Origin: Silene latifolia
Lineage: Eukaryota; Streptophyta; Magnoliopsida; Caryophyllales; Caryophyllaceae
Assembly (NCBI RefSeq): GCF_048544455.1
Contig: NC_133529.1
Coordinates: 60,892,271 to 60,956,270, forward strand
Direction of reading: 5' to 3'
Length of the DNA: 64,000 nt
The first letter of the stretch is position 1. Each line of letters starts with the position of its first letter. The position numbers were made by a program, and so were the translations under genes. Positions 34,666 to 46,581 of this stretch are shown piece after piece. A model generated the notes under the pieces. It made no database searches, had not been told where the DNA came from, and was given only the letters and a program-made list of their open reading frames with translations.

Positions 34666-36141
34666 CTAGGACTCGGACTTGAACTCTGACTCGATCAAAG
34701 GTCCAGACTCGTAATCATCGGCCCACGCTTGAACATTTTCTTTTTCAGCAACTGGCTTTGGCATCTGACTTTGAGCATTCACCCATTTGAGCACCTTGTC
34801 CTCATCATTAGGAATACTAGAAGGATAACAGTCAAGAAGAGTTTCCTGATAAGTGGTATATCCATGAGGATTGCCTAAGCTTCCTTGTGGTTTAAAGGTT
34901 GAGAGGGACAATTTCCCATTTTCAATCATATCCTGGATCGCATGCTTGAGCTTATAGCACATCTCTGTATTGTGTCCTTTGCTCATGTGATACTGGCAAT
35001 AGGCATTCTGATCCCAAAACCTAGACTTCTTTTCTGGATATGGTATAGGACCGACAAGCTTCAACATTCATCGCTCCATGAGTCTCTGAAGGGCATCGGT
35101 GTATGTAATACCAATGTTGGTAAATTTCCTAGGAGGTTTATCCTTCTTGTGGGAAGCCTTTGTGAATGACCTTGGAGAGTTGTTAGGTATCTTTGACGAA
35201 GGCTCCATGAGGTTGCTTTTGTTGATTTTGATTCTTGGATGAGAAGAACTAGGAATAGATTTCTCACTTTTTGCTTTCTCCTTATGACTATCAGGTTGAG
35301 GGTTTGTCTGGACACTTTTCATCTTGAGAGGTTGGATCTCAAGCTTCTTACCCATTTAAGCAAACTCGTTCTCCATGTTGGAAAGTCGAGAGTTTAGGTT
35401 ATCAATGACTCCCTCTATTTTGGAAAATTTATTGTTGAAGGCAATGGAAAGCATGAGCATTCCACTTTGGATATCGTCGTCCTCAAGCACGTTGATCTCT
35501 TCATCGTCACGGGGATTGAGGAGATGAGAATAGTCTAGGGATGATTCTTCGTCATGTTTAGTGCTGCTAGACACAAGAGGGTCGATCTTCTTGGATTGCT
35601 TGACGGAAGGTGGCATAGGAAGCTTGTCATCCTCGATCATATCCTGAATAATATGCTTTAGACAAAAGCATTCCTCCGTATCGTGTCCCCTACTTCGAAG
35701 GTACTGACAATATGAATTGCCCTTCCACCTAGGAAATATCCTTTCAGGGTCTGGGGTTGGACCAATTGGATGAAGTTTTCCCTGGGAAACTAGTCTTTGT
35801 AGAGCTACTTGATATGTGATCCCGAGGTAAATGAATTCCCTATGAGCTCGTCCCGGCCTTCTGGGTGGAGTTTCCAAGAGGTTGACTCCCTTGTCTTCAT
35901 TGGCCTTCTTAGATGGGTGAGTTATGTTGAAGTTATGACCTGGCCTTGGGGTACGAGAAGATGGTAAAGGTTTCATCATGTCTATCTTGTTTTCCATATT
36001 GATGACAAGAGTGCTCAAATCTTCGATGGTGGCCTGAAGCTTAATGACTGCATTACTTAGTTCTTCGACGATGACAGATAAACGTCCTTGATCATTTTCA
36101 TTGGAAATCGCGGAATTCCTACCGAGAAGAAAATGACGCAC
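34666..36141 (-). pseudogene. gag-like frame with duplicated zinc-knuckle module (Tat/Ogre element B)
   Basis: One continuous minus-strand frame of about 491 codons with only two in-frame stops (TAA at 35358-35356, TGA at 35070-35068). The N-terminus has a coiled-coil-like stretch (EELSNAVIKLQATIEDLSTL). Two copies of one module follow: Y-LGITYQVALQRLV, then CQYLRSRGHDTEEC and HIIQDMIEDDKL; later Y-GITYTDALQRLME, then CQYHMSKGHNTEMC and HAIQDMIENGKL. The CX2HX4HX4C pattern resembles the C-terminal knuckle of Tat/Ogre Gag; in the first copy the first His is Leu. Gag coats the RNA. No protease or pol follows, so the protein would act only with helper enzymes, if at all. Confidence 0.7.
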
Positions 36142-37530
36142 ATTACAACTTGATTTGACATGAGATCACGCATAATAAGGCGACAAACAAAGGATATGCG
36201 AAGGAAAATATATGAGGGTGAGACGGTATAACTAGACTATTGACTTGTGAAATCATGAAATGTCGTAAGAGACTTCTCGTGTTTGAATTCACGGTTTTTA
36301 ACTTTAACCTTAGATTCGAGTGTTGACTTTGACGAAGTGACATTTACATGGTTGACCTGATTGACGGGATGGTCGACACGTTATTCTAAAACGTGTGTTT
36401 TAAGATAGACTCGACTTGAGGTTTGGGTATGTGTGTCCCAAACGTGTCATTAGGAGAAGTCAAGAGACGGATTTTGGAACGAGTCCACGTGTTAGCCTCG
36501 AGTGTGTGAGTCGAGGTGTGGAAATTTTTAGATCCTAACTGAATTGGGGGAAGGGGGTCCAAAATGACGGCGTGACGCCTTAGGACCTGACTTGAACTTG
36601 AAAAGACCCAAAATGTAAAGGAAGACGGGTTTATAACCTGACAGAGTTCCGACTAGGACATGGTCGGTTTGAACTTTGACTCTAACTTAGCCCAATTGAA
36701 TTTACATATTTACATTTACATGGTTTGAAAATATTTTGGATTAAAACATTTTTTGGTCTCTTTTTTTGGACTTTTTTTCTTTTTTTCTTTTTGATTTTTT
36801 TTATTTTTTTTTTGAGAATTTACAAAGGAATTTATTTATGGAAAATTTAATAATTGACTTGAACTTTGAAAATGGAATTTTATAGAAAGTGATTTTTGAA
36901 AGAAAATGGATTTTACATTTACAGAAAACTGGACATCATTTGATTTACAAAATGGATTTTTGAAAAGGTTTTTTTTTGTTGGCAAATTAAAATTTGAAAA
37001 TCGGAAAATTCGGCATTATTTGGTTTATAAAAGGGATATTTGAAAAGGTTTGAAAATGAATTTTATTTACATAATAATGTTGACATTATTTAGTTTATAA
37101 ATGAAGAATTTAGACACATAAATGTTCACATACAAACAGGCATTATAACAGTATGCTGGGTGAATTTAAAGGGTTTTGGCTTAAAAGGTGGGTTGTCATA
37201 CCAAGCCATCAAACCCTGGTCTGTTGAGAGGTCCGTACAAAACATGAGTAAGGTCGGTTGCTAGTCCATTTCCTCGAGTAGTGAAAGCCCTTGATACAAA
37301 CATGAGTATGTACCACGGTATGGTTGACGTCAATCGTTATCCATCCTTAGGCCCAGATAAGAATTTAGACAGTCCAGACGGAACGATTGGTCGAATGGGT
37401 TGGGTTAAGCCTAGGAAGGCCAAATGAAACAACCTCAGAAGGTCGAGTAATGAAAACCGACAACTGTCTCGTATAAACTATTCCCTAACCTCTTTCAAGT
37501 TTCACCCTGGGTAACACGTAAGTGTATCAT
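36142..37530 (-). other. Leader of Tat/Ogre element B between PBS and gag-like frame
   Basis: About 1.4 kb, no supportable coding frame. A T-rich patch (36770-36830) and repeated 'gaaaatttgg/tttacaaaatgg' words. The end near 37410-37530 matches the leader piece at 24752-24880. Confidence 0.5.
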
Positions 37531-37547
37531 CCCCAGCGGTGTCGCCA
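37531..37547 (-). promoter_or_regulatory. Primer binding site of Tat/Ogre element B
   Basis: Minus strand TGGCGACACCGCTGGGG lies five bases past the LTR end. This PBS type is usual for Tat/Ogre elements (probably tRNA-Arg; the tRNA was not checked). Confidence 0.75.
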
Positions 37548-37552
37548 AACTG

Positions 37553-39661
37553 TGGACATGGGCCACCCGCGCCGCGAGCACCCGCGCGTTGGTCTCGAGG
37601 CGGTGGCACTTCTTCCATGGAACCTTGGGTTGCCAGAGCACGTCATGGGCCGTTACCGATTGGTGAGGCATTGAAACCGGTGAAATGTTTGACAAGCCTG
37701 CATTTGTGGAGTCGCCACCAATTTATTGTGGAAAAATTGGAAACTGTTCGAATACCTCATGCCATGTTAAGACACAAAGTAATGACCTAGACACTAAGAA
37801 CTCGTTACCCTTAGCATTCTATGTCTAGAATGACTCTCGAAGATGCCAATGGACACGGATGTCCAGAGATAACTGAGTAAGGGGTGAGAGTATGTATTAG
37901 GAAGCTCTTTAATTCGAACACCTAATCCCGCCCGCCTCGATAGCGGCCTCTACTAATTATTAGGGAATCGTTCATATTTGATATGTCGTCGATGTAATGC
38001 ATGGTATGCAACAAACACAGGTTAACCCTAGGATGTGAAATAAGACTATGTCGGTGAACACGTGTTTTAGCAAACAATTGGGTCGAAGTTGGAAGTTAGA
38101 TTCAATTACATGTGAGAACCAAATAAATAAATCATGCAAGGGCGATAAATAAATAACAATATTACAAAGCTTACAATGATTATTTGATCTACGTCAAAAG
38201 CACGCTCAAAGCCGGATTTTGAAGAAGAAAATAAAATTTAAAGTATGAAAAATATGACAGATTAGCAGTGGTAATATGATTAATAGTTGATTTAATACGT
38301 AATTAGGAGTTACGTCAAAGCGAGAAAGAGTTCAGGGACAGAAGTCATCCCAGAATAGGCGCAGCATCTGCTGCGTCCTCTGGAAGAGGCGCAGCACTTC
38401 CTGCGTCTGTTCTTGAGTTGGGCTCTGGCTGTGAAGTCAGAACCGCAGATTTTTTATCGTTCATCAGTAAATTTAAGGTCGATTATTGATATTAGACTCA
38501 AATTGAAGTGCTTTAATAGATTACATACATATTAATATCGTAACAAGCCAGATTAACGACTAATAAAATATTACAACGGTTTACACAATTATACGATGTC
38601 AGATTTGTAAAGGTCGAAACTTTAAACTTAAAAACGGAATTGAATTTGATAAATTGAAATCAAACAAAGAAAACTATGTACAAAAGACGAATCCCAGAGA
38701 ATCGATATGAGAAAGTCGAACCTCTAAAATCCGGGTTTGAAATAGATGACGAAAACCCGCAAATAATGAGTTATAAAGGACTTATGTCGAATTATTCATT
38801 AAAATTTGAAAAGGATTAATAAAACATGATTTATGTACTGAAACGAGCAAAATAAACGAAAGAAATAAAAGAAATAGAAAATTACAGACGGTCGAGGAAG
38901 AAGAAGAGCAGGAGCAGCGGCAGCCTCAGGAAGAGGCGCATCATATACTGCGACCCTTCAAAGAGGCGCAGCTGCTGCTGCGTTTCTTCTTGACATCTGA
39001 CCTCTGCTGTTTTATGAAAACGGTTTTAAAATATGTTTTTGAAGACGATTTTAGGCGTACTTATGATCTAAACTCGTACATTAATTACAATAAAATAAAA
39101 TACATTAAATAAAATTAAGATTTTACACCCTCAGACTTACATGTTAGCGTCGCGAGATTTAACTAAATCGGTTTTTAGTGGTAACTCGACTCGATCTATG
39201 CAAATATGAAAGTGTCCTTGAAAAAGGATTTAAAAGATTGATTAATTGATTGTGTAGTGGCAAATTGGTCGGTCATGCAAACGTGACTGGTACTCAGAAT
39301 TATCTGAGCTTGCGTGGTCGATTGATCAAGCACGTAGGCGTCGAAAAGCAAGATCGCGGTCTTAGAATGCAAAGGGAGAAGAGAAGGGCGGACATTCGCG
39401 TGTAAAATATGGAGGCCGAAGGCCTCTATTTATACTAATTATACGGAGGAATTATGGTAAAAATAGGATACGGAAGGAAAGATCCGGAAACAACCGACTT
39501 AGGTTGAAACACGGAAACATGGACAAAAAGAAAGCCCTGAGAAAAGGCGCAGCAGGTAATGCGACCCTTGGAACAGGCGCAGCACTTACTGGTCCTTTCT
39601 CGGGTAGTATTCTTCTGCGCGAGAAAACGCGTTTGACAGCCTGTCGTATTTTATGCATAAC
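37553..39661 (-). repeat. 5' LTR C of Tat/Ogre element B, start missing
   Basis: Near-identical to LTR B from its end (37553) to GTCGTATTTTATGCATA at about 39658, corresponding to 30744 in LTR B. The first 500 bp or so of the LTR (up to the equivalent of 31249) are gone, replaced by the Athila LTR at 39665. It lacks the solo LTR found in B. Confidence 0.85.
38358..39596 (-). repeat. Three pairs of 21-nt GGCGCA...TGCG motifs in LTR C
   Basis: Pairs start at 38358/38388, 38935/38965 and 39546/39576, all 30 bp apart, matching LTR B one for one. The last copy has lost its TGCG flank. Confidence 0.9.
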
Positions 39662-39664
39662 TTT

Positions 39665-41057
39665 TGATGCCTGTATTTTATATAAGGTTTTTACCTCATT
39701 TTTACACGCATTTTTGTGTTATTTACGTGGCATCTAGCGACAAATACCCCAAAATAGTCTACTTTGGTTTGTCTTGTGTAAATTGCAAGTACGGACCAGA
39801 AAGGAGCAAAATCGAGCCCAAACTTGTCCTATTCGCATGCATTTTGGATAATAAGGAATCGGAGCCCGGAATCTTTCACTTAGAGATGCGTGAAGTAGCC
39901 TCGTAAGGTGCCAAGAAGTCCACACGTGCTAATATAGCTCGATCGACCAGTTTTGCGACATTATATGGTCGACCGAATGCTTTATCCATCAAGAATCACT
40001 CGATCGAGCTATTCTGTTACTCGATCGAGATAGCTGATATAAGGAGTACTCGATCGAACTCCATTTCTATTCGATCGAGAGGAATTTCAAGACTTGTCCT
40101 CGATCGAGTGGTTTCATTTCACTCGATCGAGAGACTTTGTGTTCTATGCGTGTTTTTGTCTATTTTCGAGTTGGGCTTTGTAATTTAGATATAAGTTAGG
40201 TTAGCAGTACGACACTAGGAGTTCCTCTTCCACCCGGACTTCGATTTTTTTCCTCTCTACTCCCTTGAACATTGCTCTTGAACCCTAACGACGGAATTCG
40301 ATTACTTGTAATTGGTACTTTTATTCTTCTCTTAATCTTAATTTGTTTTTGCTCTCTATTTGTTTTCTCCTCTTAAATCTTTAATTGTTGTCATTAATCT
40401 CTCTTTATTCTTGTTATCATGCTTAGTCTTTATTTCTTATGTATGGTTGTTGTTTCTTCAATGATAATGCATAGCTAATTCTTCCTTGCTAAGACATAGG
40501 GGAGCCATGATTTTAAGGAAATTGTGAATTAAGTGATTAGGTTTAATGCAAATTCGGTCTATGTTGTTAATCACTACATATAATTGTTCTTGTCTAATTG
40601 AGTCGATGCAATTAGTTAATAAACCGCGGTACACCTTGACCTAGATCGGAAGATTGGAAAGGGTATGACCTGTAGCGAACATTAGGGCATTTTAGTGAGG
40701 GCGGAAGCTAAGCTACTAGTGTTTTAGGGCGAATTGAGATCGGAAGGAGATATTCATTGCTCCGTAGATTAAACTTGTATTGACCTCAGTCCTTAGATTA
40801 CGTTACTTGAGAATCATGGTGAACCGATTGTCTTAGCTGCTTTCTCTCTACTTGTTTACTTTCTACTCTTTTACTCTCTTTCTCTCTTTTGACCTTGTTA
40901 GTTTAGAACAAACAATTAAAACCCCCCAAGAACTGGTTACTTTGACGGACTTAGTTGAGCTGACATTTTCCCATCTCCCTATAGAGATCGACCCTACTTG
41001 CCACTGACTTCTGTTAGTAGTAATAGGTATTTATTTTTGGTACCTGACGACGGTATA
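39665..41057 (+). repeat. 5' LTR of the Athila-type element
   Basis: 1393 bp from TGATGCCTG to GACGGTATA, the end having lost the usual CA. It carries eight TCGATCGA-type motifs (39938-40133). Pyrimidine-rich DNA follows at 40230-40460. Apparent ORFs here are not coding. Confidence 0.88.
39936..40133. repeat. TCGATCGA motif cluster in the Athila 5' LTR
   Basis: CTCGATCGA(G/C/A) boxes near 39938, 39998, 40019, 40047, 40069, 40098 and 40121, plus a GGTCGACCG variant at 39967. Spacing of 20-30 bp is looser than in the non-autonomous element. The same cluster recurs in the 3' LTR (51932-52127). Confidence 0.9.
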
Positions 41058-41063
41058 AAATTT

Positions 41064-41081
41064 TGGCGCCGTTGCCGGGGA
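41064..41081 (+). promoter_or_regulatory. Primer binding site, Athila type
   Basis: TGGCGCCGTTGCCGGGGA, the classic PBS of Athila and related elements, a few bases after the LTR end. Confidence 0.92.
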
Positions 41082-41246
41082 GGTGGCGTAATTTTGTTGC
41101 TTTTATTAAGTTTGTCTCTCGTCTCAAGGAATTAATTCCTTGAGATTGATCTCATATTTTTCCAAGTTCTTAATTAGTTTTGCAGGAAATCTGTTCTAAG
41201 AGAGAACATTGTCATACCTGCCTTGCTGTAGACTCTATCTGCTAAG

Positions 41247-42977
41247 ATGTCGAACATCGCCAGTCATTCAGAACCTACGGTGGAATCCCTTCCTAAAGGT
41301 TTCCTGTTACCCACTACCGATTCGGAGACCTTTGGGATCCACCCATCTTATATACAGCTGGTTGAGAGAAATCTCTTCAGAGGGGTACCTGGCGAGGATC
41401 CTTGCAAGCACATAGAGCTCTTTACAGAATACTGCTCCACCATTCCTTTAGCTGCTAGGGTGACGCAGGATAGGGTTAAGGGAGTTATTTTCCCTTTTTC
41501 TTTGACTGATGATGCCCGGGAGTGGTTGAGAGATTTGGATAGGGAAGCTGCCGGTGTAACTGACTGGAATTCCCTTGCTCTAGCCTTTTACAGACGATAT
41601 TTCCCACCACAGCGCACTAATGCATTGAGAGCTCAAATTACTGCATTTGAGCAATTACCTACTGAAGATTTGAATGGGGCTTGGACTAGGTTCAAGAGGC
41701 TCGTCCGATCTGTACCTCATCATGGCTTTAAGCGTTGGTTCTTATGTACCCAATTATGCAATGGGTTGTATCCTGACCAGAGAGCTATTCTAGATAATGC
41801 GCCCAAGGGGAGGTTCCAGAAAAATGTTGAGGATGATCAAGGATGGCACCTTATTGAAGAAATGGCCATCCACATTACCGAATATGGAAATCCTCGAGGA
41901 AGTAGGTATGTAAACGAGCTAGTGGTAGCTGAAGTGGAAAGTCCTAGTGGAAGGTTAAGCAGTCCGGAGAATTTACAAACTACGGTTGTGCATGAACAAG
42001 TTTGTGCCATAACTGAGTAGGAGGTAGTTTGTGGTAGATGCGGTACGGAGGGGCATGACCCTATTACTTGTATGGCGGATGTAGAGCGCGTCCGTGCCTA
42101 TCAAAAGTTCATGCAAGGAGTTCCATTCTCTAAGCTATATGAAGATTTGACCACAACAAGTCTCTCTAGCCCTTCTGAGCCAATGCCTCAACAAAGTGAT
42201 TCATCTTCTACAAATGGAGAGCTCGCAGAATTGAAGTCCCTAGTGCTGAACTTAACACTACAGTTCGGCCAGAAATCCGACAAAAATGACAATGTTATAG
42301 TTGAGCTGCGAGGTCAAATGGCGCGCCTTTCGTTCGCGCAAGGTCAGGTGAATCATTCACCTCCATGCGACCCGGTCAATGCCATAAATCTCCGAAGCGG
42401 TCTTGCTTATGATGGACGGAAAATGTCGGAAGACGGGGCTGTGACAGCTGATGATACCCCGGATAATGATTTGGAGGAGTTAATTGACGATATCCCTGCT
42501 ATATATCATCCTGCAACTCAATCGAGTGATATCCTAACTCGATCGAGTGATTTAACCTCCACCAATACTCGATCGAACACAATACCTGCTCGATCGAGAA
42601 GTGCCCCAATTGAAGGATTCGATCGAGGAGTTAATTCCTCTCGATCGAGTAACTTGGCAGAAAATATTATTCGATCGAGTGATTCTGGAACTCGATCGAA
42701 AGATGCTGAAATTGAAGAACTCGATCGAGAGGTGCATGTTCCTCGATCGAGTGTTTTTCCTAATGAAACTGTTCGATCGAGTGGTAATAATGCTCGATCG
42801 AGCACCAGTACCAGCGGAGCTTCAACGTCAAGGTCTAATTCCGCTACCGTGTCACCTTCCTCTGCTGTGGAGGTGTCACGTTCTGATAAAGGTAAAGAGA
42901 AGGTCGCGGGCCCGCTTATTGCTACCAAGGTTCCTTATCCGGGACGTCTGAAGGATGCTAAGGTCGAGCGACAGTAA
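41247..42977 (+). pseudogene. Athila gag, with one stop before the zinc knuckle
   Basis: ATG 41247 starts MSNIASHSEP. The retrotransposon Gag domain spans about residues 50-190 (DPCKHIELFTEYC, GVIFPFSLTDDAREWL, YRRYFPPQRTNALR). TAG at 42018-42020 interrupts; the same frame goes on with the CX2CX4HX4C knuckle CGRCGTEGHDPITC and runs to TAA at 42975. From about residue 410 the coding DNA is filled with TCGATCGA motifs, so the protein is a Ser/Arg/Asn-rich linker (RSS, TRSN). That linker is unusual for the family and looks like a DNA-level insertion kept in frame. Gag would form the particle. Confidence 0.88.
42524..42803. repeat. TCGATCGA motif array inside gag coding DNA
   Basis: About eleven CTCGATCGA-like boxes, irregular steps of 20-35 bp, all within the open frame after the knuckle. 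They read as RSS, RSN or DR depending on frame position. Confidence 0.9.
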
Positions 42978-42986
42978 GGTAAGTTT

Positions 42987-43962
42987 GTGGACGTGGTCAA
43001 GAATCTCCAGGTAACCGTCCCTTTTACTCAACTTATTACTCAGGTACCTACTTACGCAAAATTTATGAAAGACATTGTGACGCGTAAGAGGGAGCTTAGT
43101 GAATTCGAGACTGTTGCATTTATAGAAGAGTCTAGTAATTTACTTCTTAATAAGGCTCCACCAAAAATGAAAGACCTGGGTAGCTTCTCTATTATCTGTA
43201 CCATAGGCAATGAAGTGATAGACAAGGCTCTTTGCGATTTAGGAGCTAGTGTCAGTGTCATGCCCTTTTCTGTCTGCAAGAAGCTTAATATGGGTCACCT
43301 TAAAATGACTAACATTACATTACAGATGGCTGATAGATCTGTAAGACGACCCTTGTGTATCTTAGAGGACGTGCCTGTCAAAGTAGGCAAGTTCTTTATA
43401 GTAGTGGACTTTATTATTTTAGACATAGCTGAGGATACCCGGACCCCAATTATACTAGAAAGACCATTCTTATGTACAACTGGGGCCATTATTGATGTCA
43501 AACAAGGACGTTTGACTCTTGCAGTAGGGGATGACGCAATCACTTTTAGTCTGCCCAATACACTTGCTCGGCCAATGATAGAGGATACTTGTTATTCAGT
43601 TGATGTTGTTGAGGAGTCTGTTTATGACTTCTGGTCGGGTTCTTTTATAAAGGATCCACTAGAAGCTTCGATGCTTTTAGAATAGTGTGCAGATAACCCA
43701 GATAACAATAATGTTCTGTTGGATTTGCTTGAAGCTTCTTTAGATGAGCATGAACTCACCGACGCTGAAGGAGAGAGAGTGGAACAAATGATTATTACTC
43801 TTTGCGCCATAGACGTAAAGGTAACAGAGTGTAAGCCTCTTCCTTCTCATCTTAAATATGCTTTCTTAGATGATACAGAGCAATATCCAGTCATTGTTAG
43901 TGCTAAACTTGATGATGATCAGTTGACCGCTTTGTTAGCCGTGCTTAAGAAAAACAGGAAGC
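42987..43962 (+). pseudogene. Athila aspartic protease and start of pol
   Basis: Same frame as gag, continuing after the TAA at 42975. The retropepsin-like active site is ALCDLGASVSVMP, with the D-(S/T)-G position read as DLGA, a form common in Athila proteases. The downstream ILERPFLCTTGAIIDVK resembles the C-terminal part of the fold. The enzyme would cut the Gag-Pol precursor. TAG at 43683-43685 breaks the frame; the same frame then runs to about 43962 (LPSHLKYAFLDD, just before RT), where one base is missing and reading moves to the next frame. Confidence 0.85.
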
Positions 43963-43963
43963 T

Positions 43964-45285
43964 ATGGGTTATTCATTGGATGACATTAAGGGCATTAGTC
44001 CCGACATTTGCATGCACAGAATTGAGCTTGAGGAAGATCACAAGCCTTGCAGACAGGGTCGGCGCCGAATGAACCAAAAGATGCAGGATGTTGTGATGGC
44101 TGAGATAATGAAGCTGCTTGATGCAGGTATTATCTATTCTGTTGGTCATTCTAAGTGGGTGAGTCCCATTCAGGTAGTTCCGAAGAAAGGAGGGACTACT
44201 GTGGTCAAGAATGACAAAAATGAGTTGATACCTACTAGAGTTGTATCTGGTTGGCGGATGTGTATAGACTACAGACAGCAGAATGCCGCCACAAAGAAAG
44301 ATCATTTTCCCCTTCCTTTCATTGATCAAATGGTAGAAAGGTTAGCTTCTCATAAGTTTTTCTGTTATCTAGATGGATACTCTGGGTTCTTTCAGATCCC
44401 TATTCATCCAGATGATCAGGAAAAGACTTTGCTAACTGTCTGTCTAACCTTAATAAAGTGTTGCAGCGCTGCATTGAGATTAATCTTGTGCTTAATTGGG
44501 AGAAGTGCCACTTTATGGTCAACGAGGGAGTTGTCTTAGGGCACTTAGGTTTTGACAGGGGCATTGAGGTTGACAAAGCAAAGGTGCAAGTGATTCAGCA
44601 ATTACCTCCTTCTGTTAATGTTAAAGGAGTGCAGAGCTTCCTTGGTCACGCCGGCTTTTATCGCCGGTTTATCAAGGACTTCTCAAAAATTGCTAGACCG
44701 CTTACACAGCTGTTGCTTAAGGATGCCCCCTTTGCATTTACTGATGAATGTCTTTCTGCTTTTAACAAGTTGAAGCAGGCCTTGATTTCGGCGCCGATCA
44801 TACAGCCTCCCAACTGGGACTTGCCGTTTGAGATTATGTACGACGCTAGTGACTATGCACTAGGAGCGGTGCTAGGACAGAGGAAAGACAAAGCTTTGAA
44901 TGCAATATACTATGCGAGCCAAACTCTGGTTGAGGCTCAAGTGAAGTACATTACCACTGAGAAAGAGATGTTAGCTGTGGTTTATGCACTAGAAAAATTT
45001 CGTTCTTATTTGATAGGGTCAGAAGTTACCGTTTTTACTGACCATGCAGCGCTGAGGCACCTTCTTGCTAAGAAGGAAGCTAAACCACGGCTGTTGAGAT
45101 GGATACTCCTTCTTCGGGAGTTTGATTTGCAGATCAAAGATAAGAAGGGTGCTGAGAACGTAGTAGCTGATCATCTGTCACGACTATCACAGCAAGCGGG
45201 AGAAGATTCCTTACCTATTGATGATTATTTTCCCGATGACTCTCTATTTGGTGTTTTGTCTTCTATTATTAACCATGACCCTTGA
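43964..45285 (+). pseudogene. Athila reverse transcriptase/RNase H with catalytic block deleted
   Basis: The frame MGYSLDDIKGISPDICMHRI leads into fingers and palm (SPIQVVPKKGG, WRMCIDYRQQN, FCYLDGYSGFFQI with the first catalytic Asp). At about 44436 the sequence jumps from EKTLLT to the region that reads LNKVLQRC in relatives. The FGLCNAP and DD-containing motifs, roughly 55-60 residues, are missing, and the frame changes. The downstream frame (from about 44446) has the connection ([16 protein letters not shown]) and RNase H ([34 protein letters not shown]). TGA at 45283 replaces a residue that is Trp in relatives. RT cannot be active. Confidence 0.9.
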
Positions 45286-46581
45286 TATGCAGATTTTGCT
45301 AATTATGTTGTTAGTGGCGCGCTGCCACCTAATCTTTCTTATCAGCAGAGGAAGCGTTTTCTCTATAACGCTAAGCAGTACTTCTGGGATGATCCTTACC
45401 TATTTAAGGATTGTGCAGACAGTCTCTACAGACGGTGTATTCCGCAGTGGGAGACCAAGGTAATCTTGGAGGGCTATCATTCATCCTCTTATGGTGGTCA
45501 CCACGGTCCATCGCGCACCGTGGCTAAGGTACTTCAATCTGGCTTTTACTGGCCTACTTTGTTTGCTGATGCTAAGGTGTTTGTTTCAGCTTGTGATGCT
45601 TGCCAACGCTCCGGGAATATTTCTAAGAGATATGAGATGCCACAAAATGGTATCCTAGAGGTCGAGGTTTTTGATGTCTGGGGCATTGATTTTCAAGGAC
45701 CCTTCCCGTCTAGCAAAGGTAACAGGTATATCTTGGTAGCTGTAGATTATGTGTCTCAGTGGATGGAGGTGATTGCTTCACCTAATTGTGATGCCAAGAC
45801 CGTGATTAAAATGTTCAAAAATATTATCTTTCCCCGATTTGGTGTCCCTAGGGTCGTCATTAGTGATGGGGGAATGCATTTTAAAGAAAAGAAACTAACT
45901 TCAATTTTGTCTAAGGTTGGTGTCCAACACCGGCGCGGTTTGGGGTATCATCCCCAAACTAGTGGGCAAGTTGAGGTCTCTAATCGAGAGATTAAAGAGA
46001 TTTTAGCTAAGGTAGTTTCTAAATCACGGAAGGATTGGAGCCTTAAGCTGGAAGACACATTATGGGCTTATCGGACTGCCTTTAAAACACCGATAGGTGC
46101 ATCACCATATCGGCTGGTTTATGGGAAGTCCTGTCATTTACCTGTTGAGTTAGAGTGTAAGGCTTGGTGGGCTGTTCGTGAACTTAACTTTGATCCTAAG
46201 TTGTGTGGTCAGAACCGTTTATTGCAGCTAGATGAACTGGAGGAGTTTAGGCTAAATGCCTATGATAGCTCACGCATCTACAAAGAGAAGACGAAGAGAT
46301 GGCATGAAAAAAGGATCACACCTCGAGAATTTTATATCGGGCAGAAGGTGTTGCTGTTTAATGCCCGATTGCGCTTATTTCCTGGCAAGCTGAAGTCCAG
46401 GTGGAGTGGCCCTTATACAGTCACAGCTGTCACAAAATTTGGGTCCGTTGAGCTAGAAAGTTCCGAGGGAAATAGGTTCAAAGTAAATGGACAATATGTG
46501 AAGCATTACCATGAAGAAAATGATGCAGACAACCGAGTTGAAGTCCTGTACTTCGACAATCCTGATGAGCCAGCTAATTGA
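45286..46581 (+). pseudogene. Athila integrase
   Basis: Continues in the RNase H frame after TGA 45283-45285; the longest open part starts at 45466. The zinc-binding part has GGHHGPSRT and CDACQRSG (HHCC). The core has DDE residues in [19 protein letters not shown] and [10 protein letters not shown]. The C-terminal part includes [16 protein letters not shown] and a basic [12 protein letters not shown] segment, then ends at 46581 after [12 protein letters not shown]. No chromodomain is seen, as expected for Athila. The integrase itself looks intact from the zinc finger on, but it has no open frame linking it to an ATG of the precursor. Confidence 0.92.

Larger units (their letters stand above)
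26717..39661 (-). mobile_element. Tat/Ogre-type element B, minus strand, defective
   Basis: Minus strand order: 5' LTR C (39661-37553, start missing), PBS (37547-37531), leader, one gag-like frame (36141-34666), long non-coding interior, PPT (31263-31250), 3' LTR B (31249-26717). The LTRs are near-identical outside a solo-LTR insertion. No protease, RT, RNase H or integrase could be read, so it is non-autonomous. Its 5' end was lost where the Athila element now begins (39665). Confidence 0.82.

Noticed and set aside
36143..36343. Small ORF upstream of the gag-like frame
   Set aside because: Out of phase with gag and without recognisable motifs; leader DNA is the simpler reading.
42518..42951. 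Overlapping ORFs antisense to and out of frame with the gag linker
   Set aside because: The palindromic TCGATCGA array opens several frames on both strands; the gag frame is the one continuous with upstream and downstream coding.
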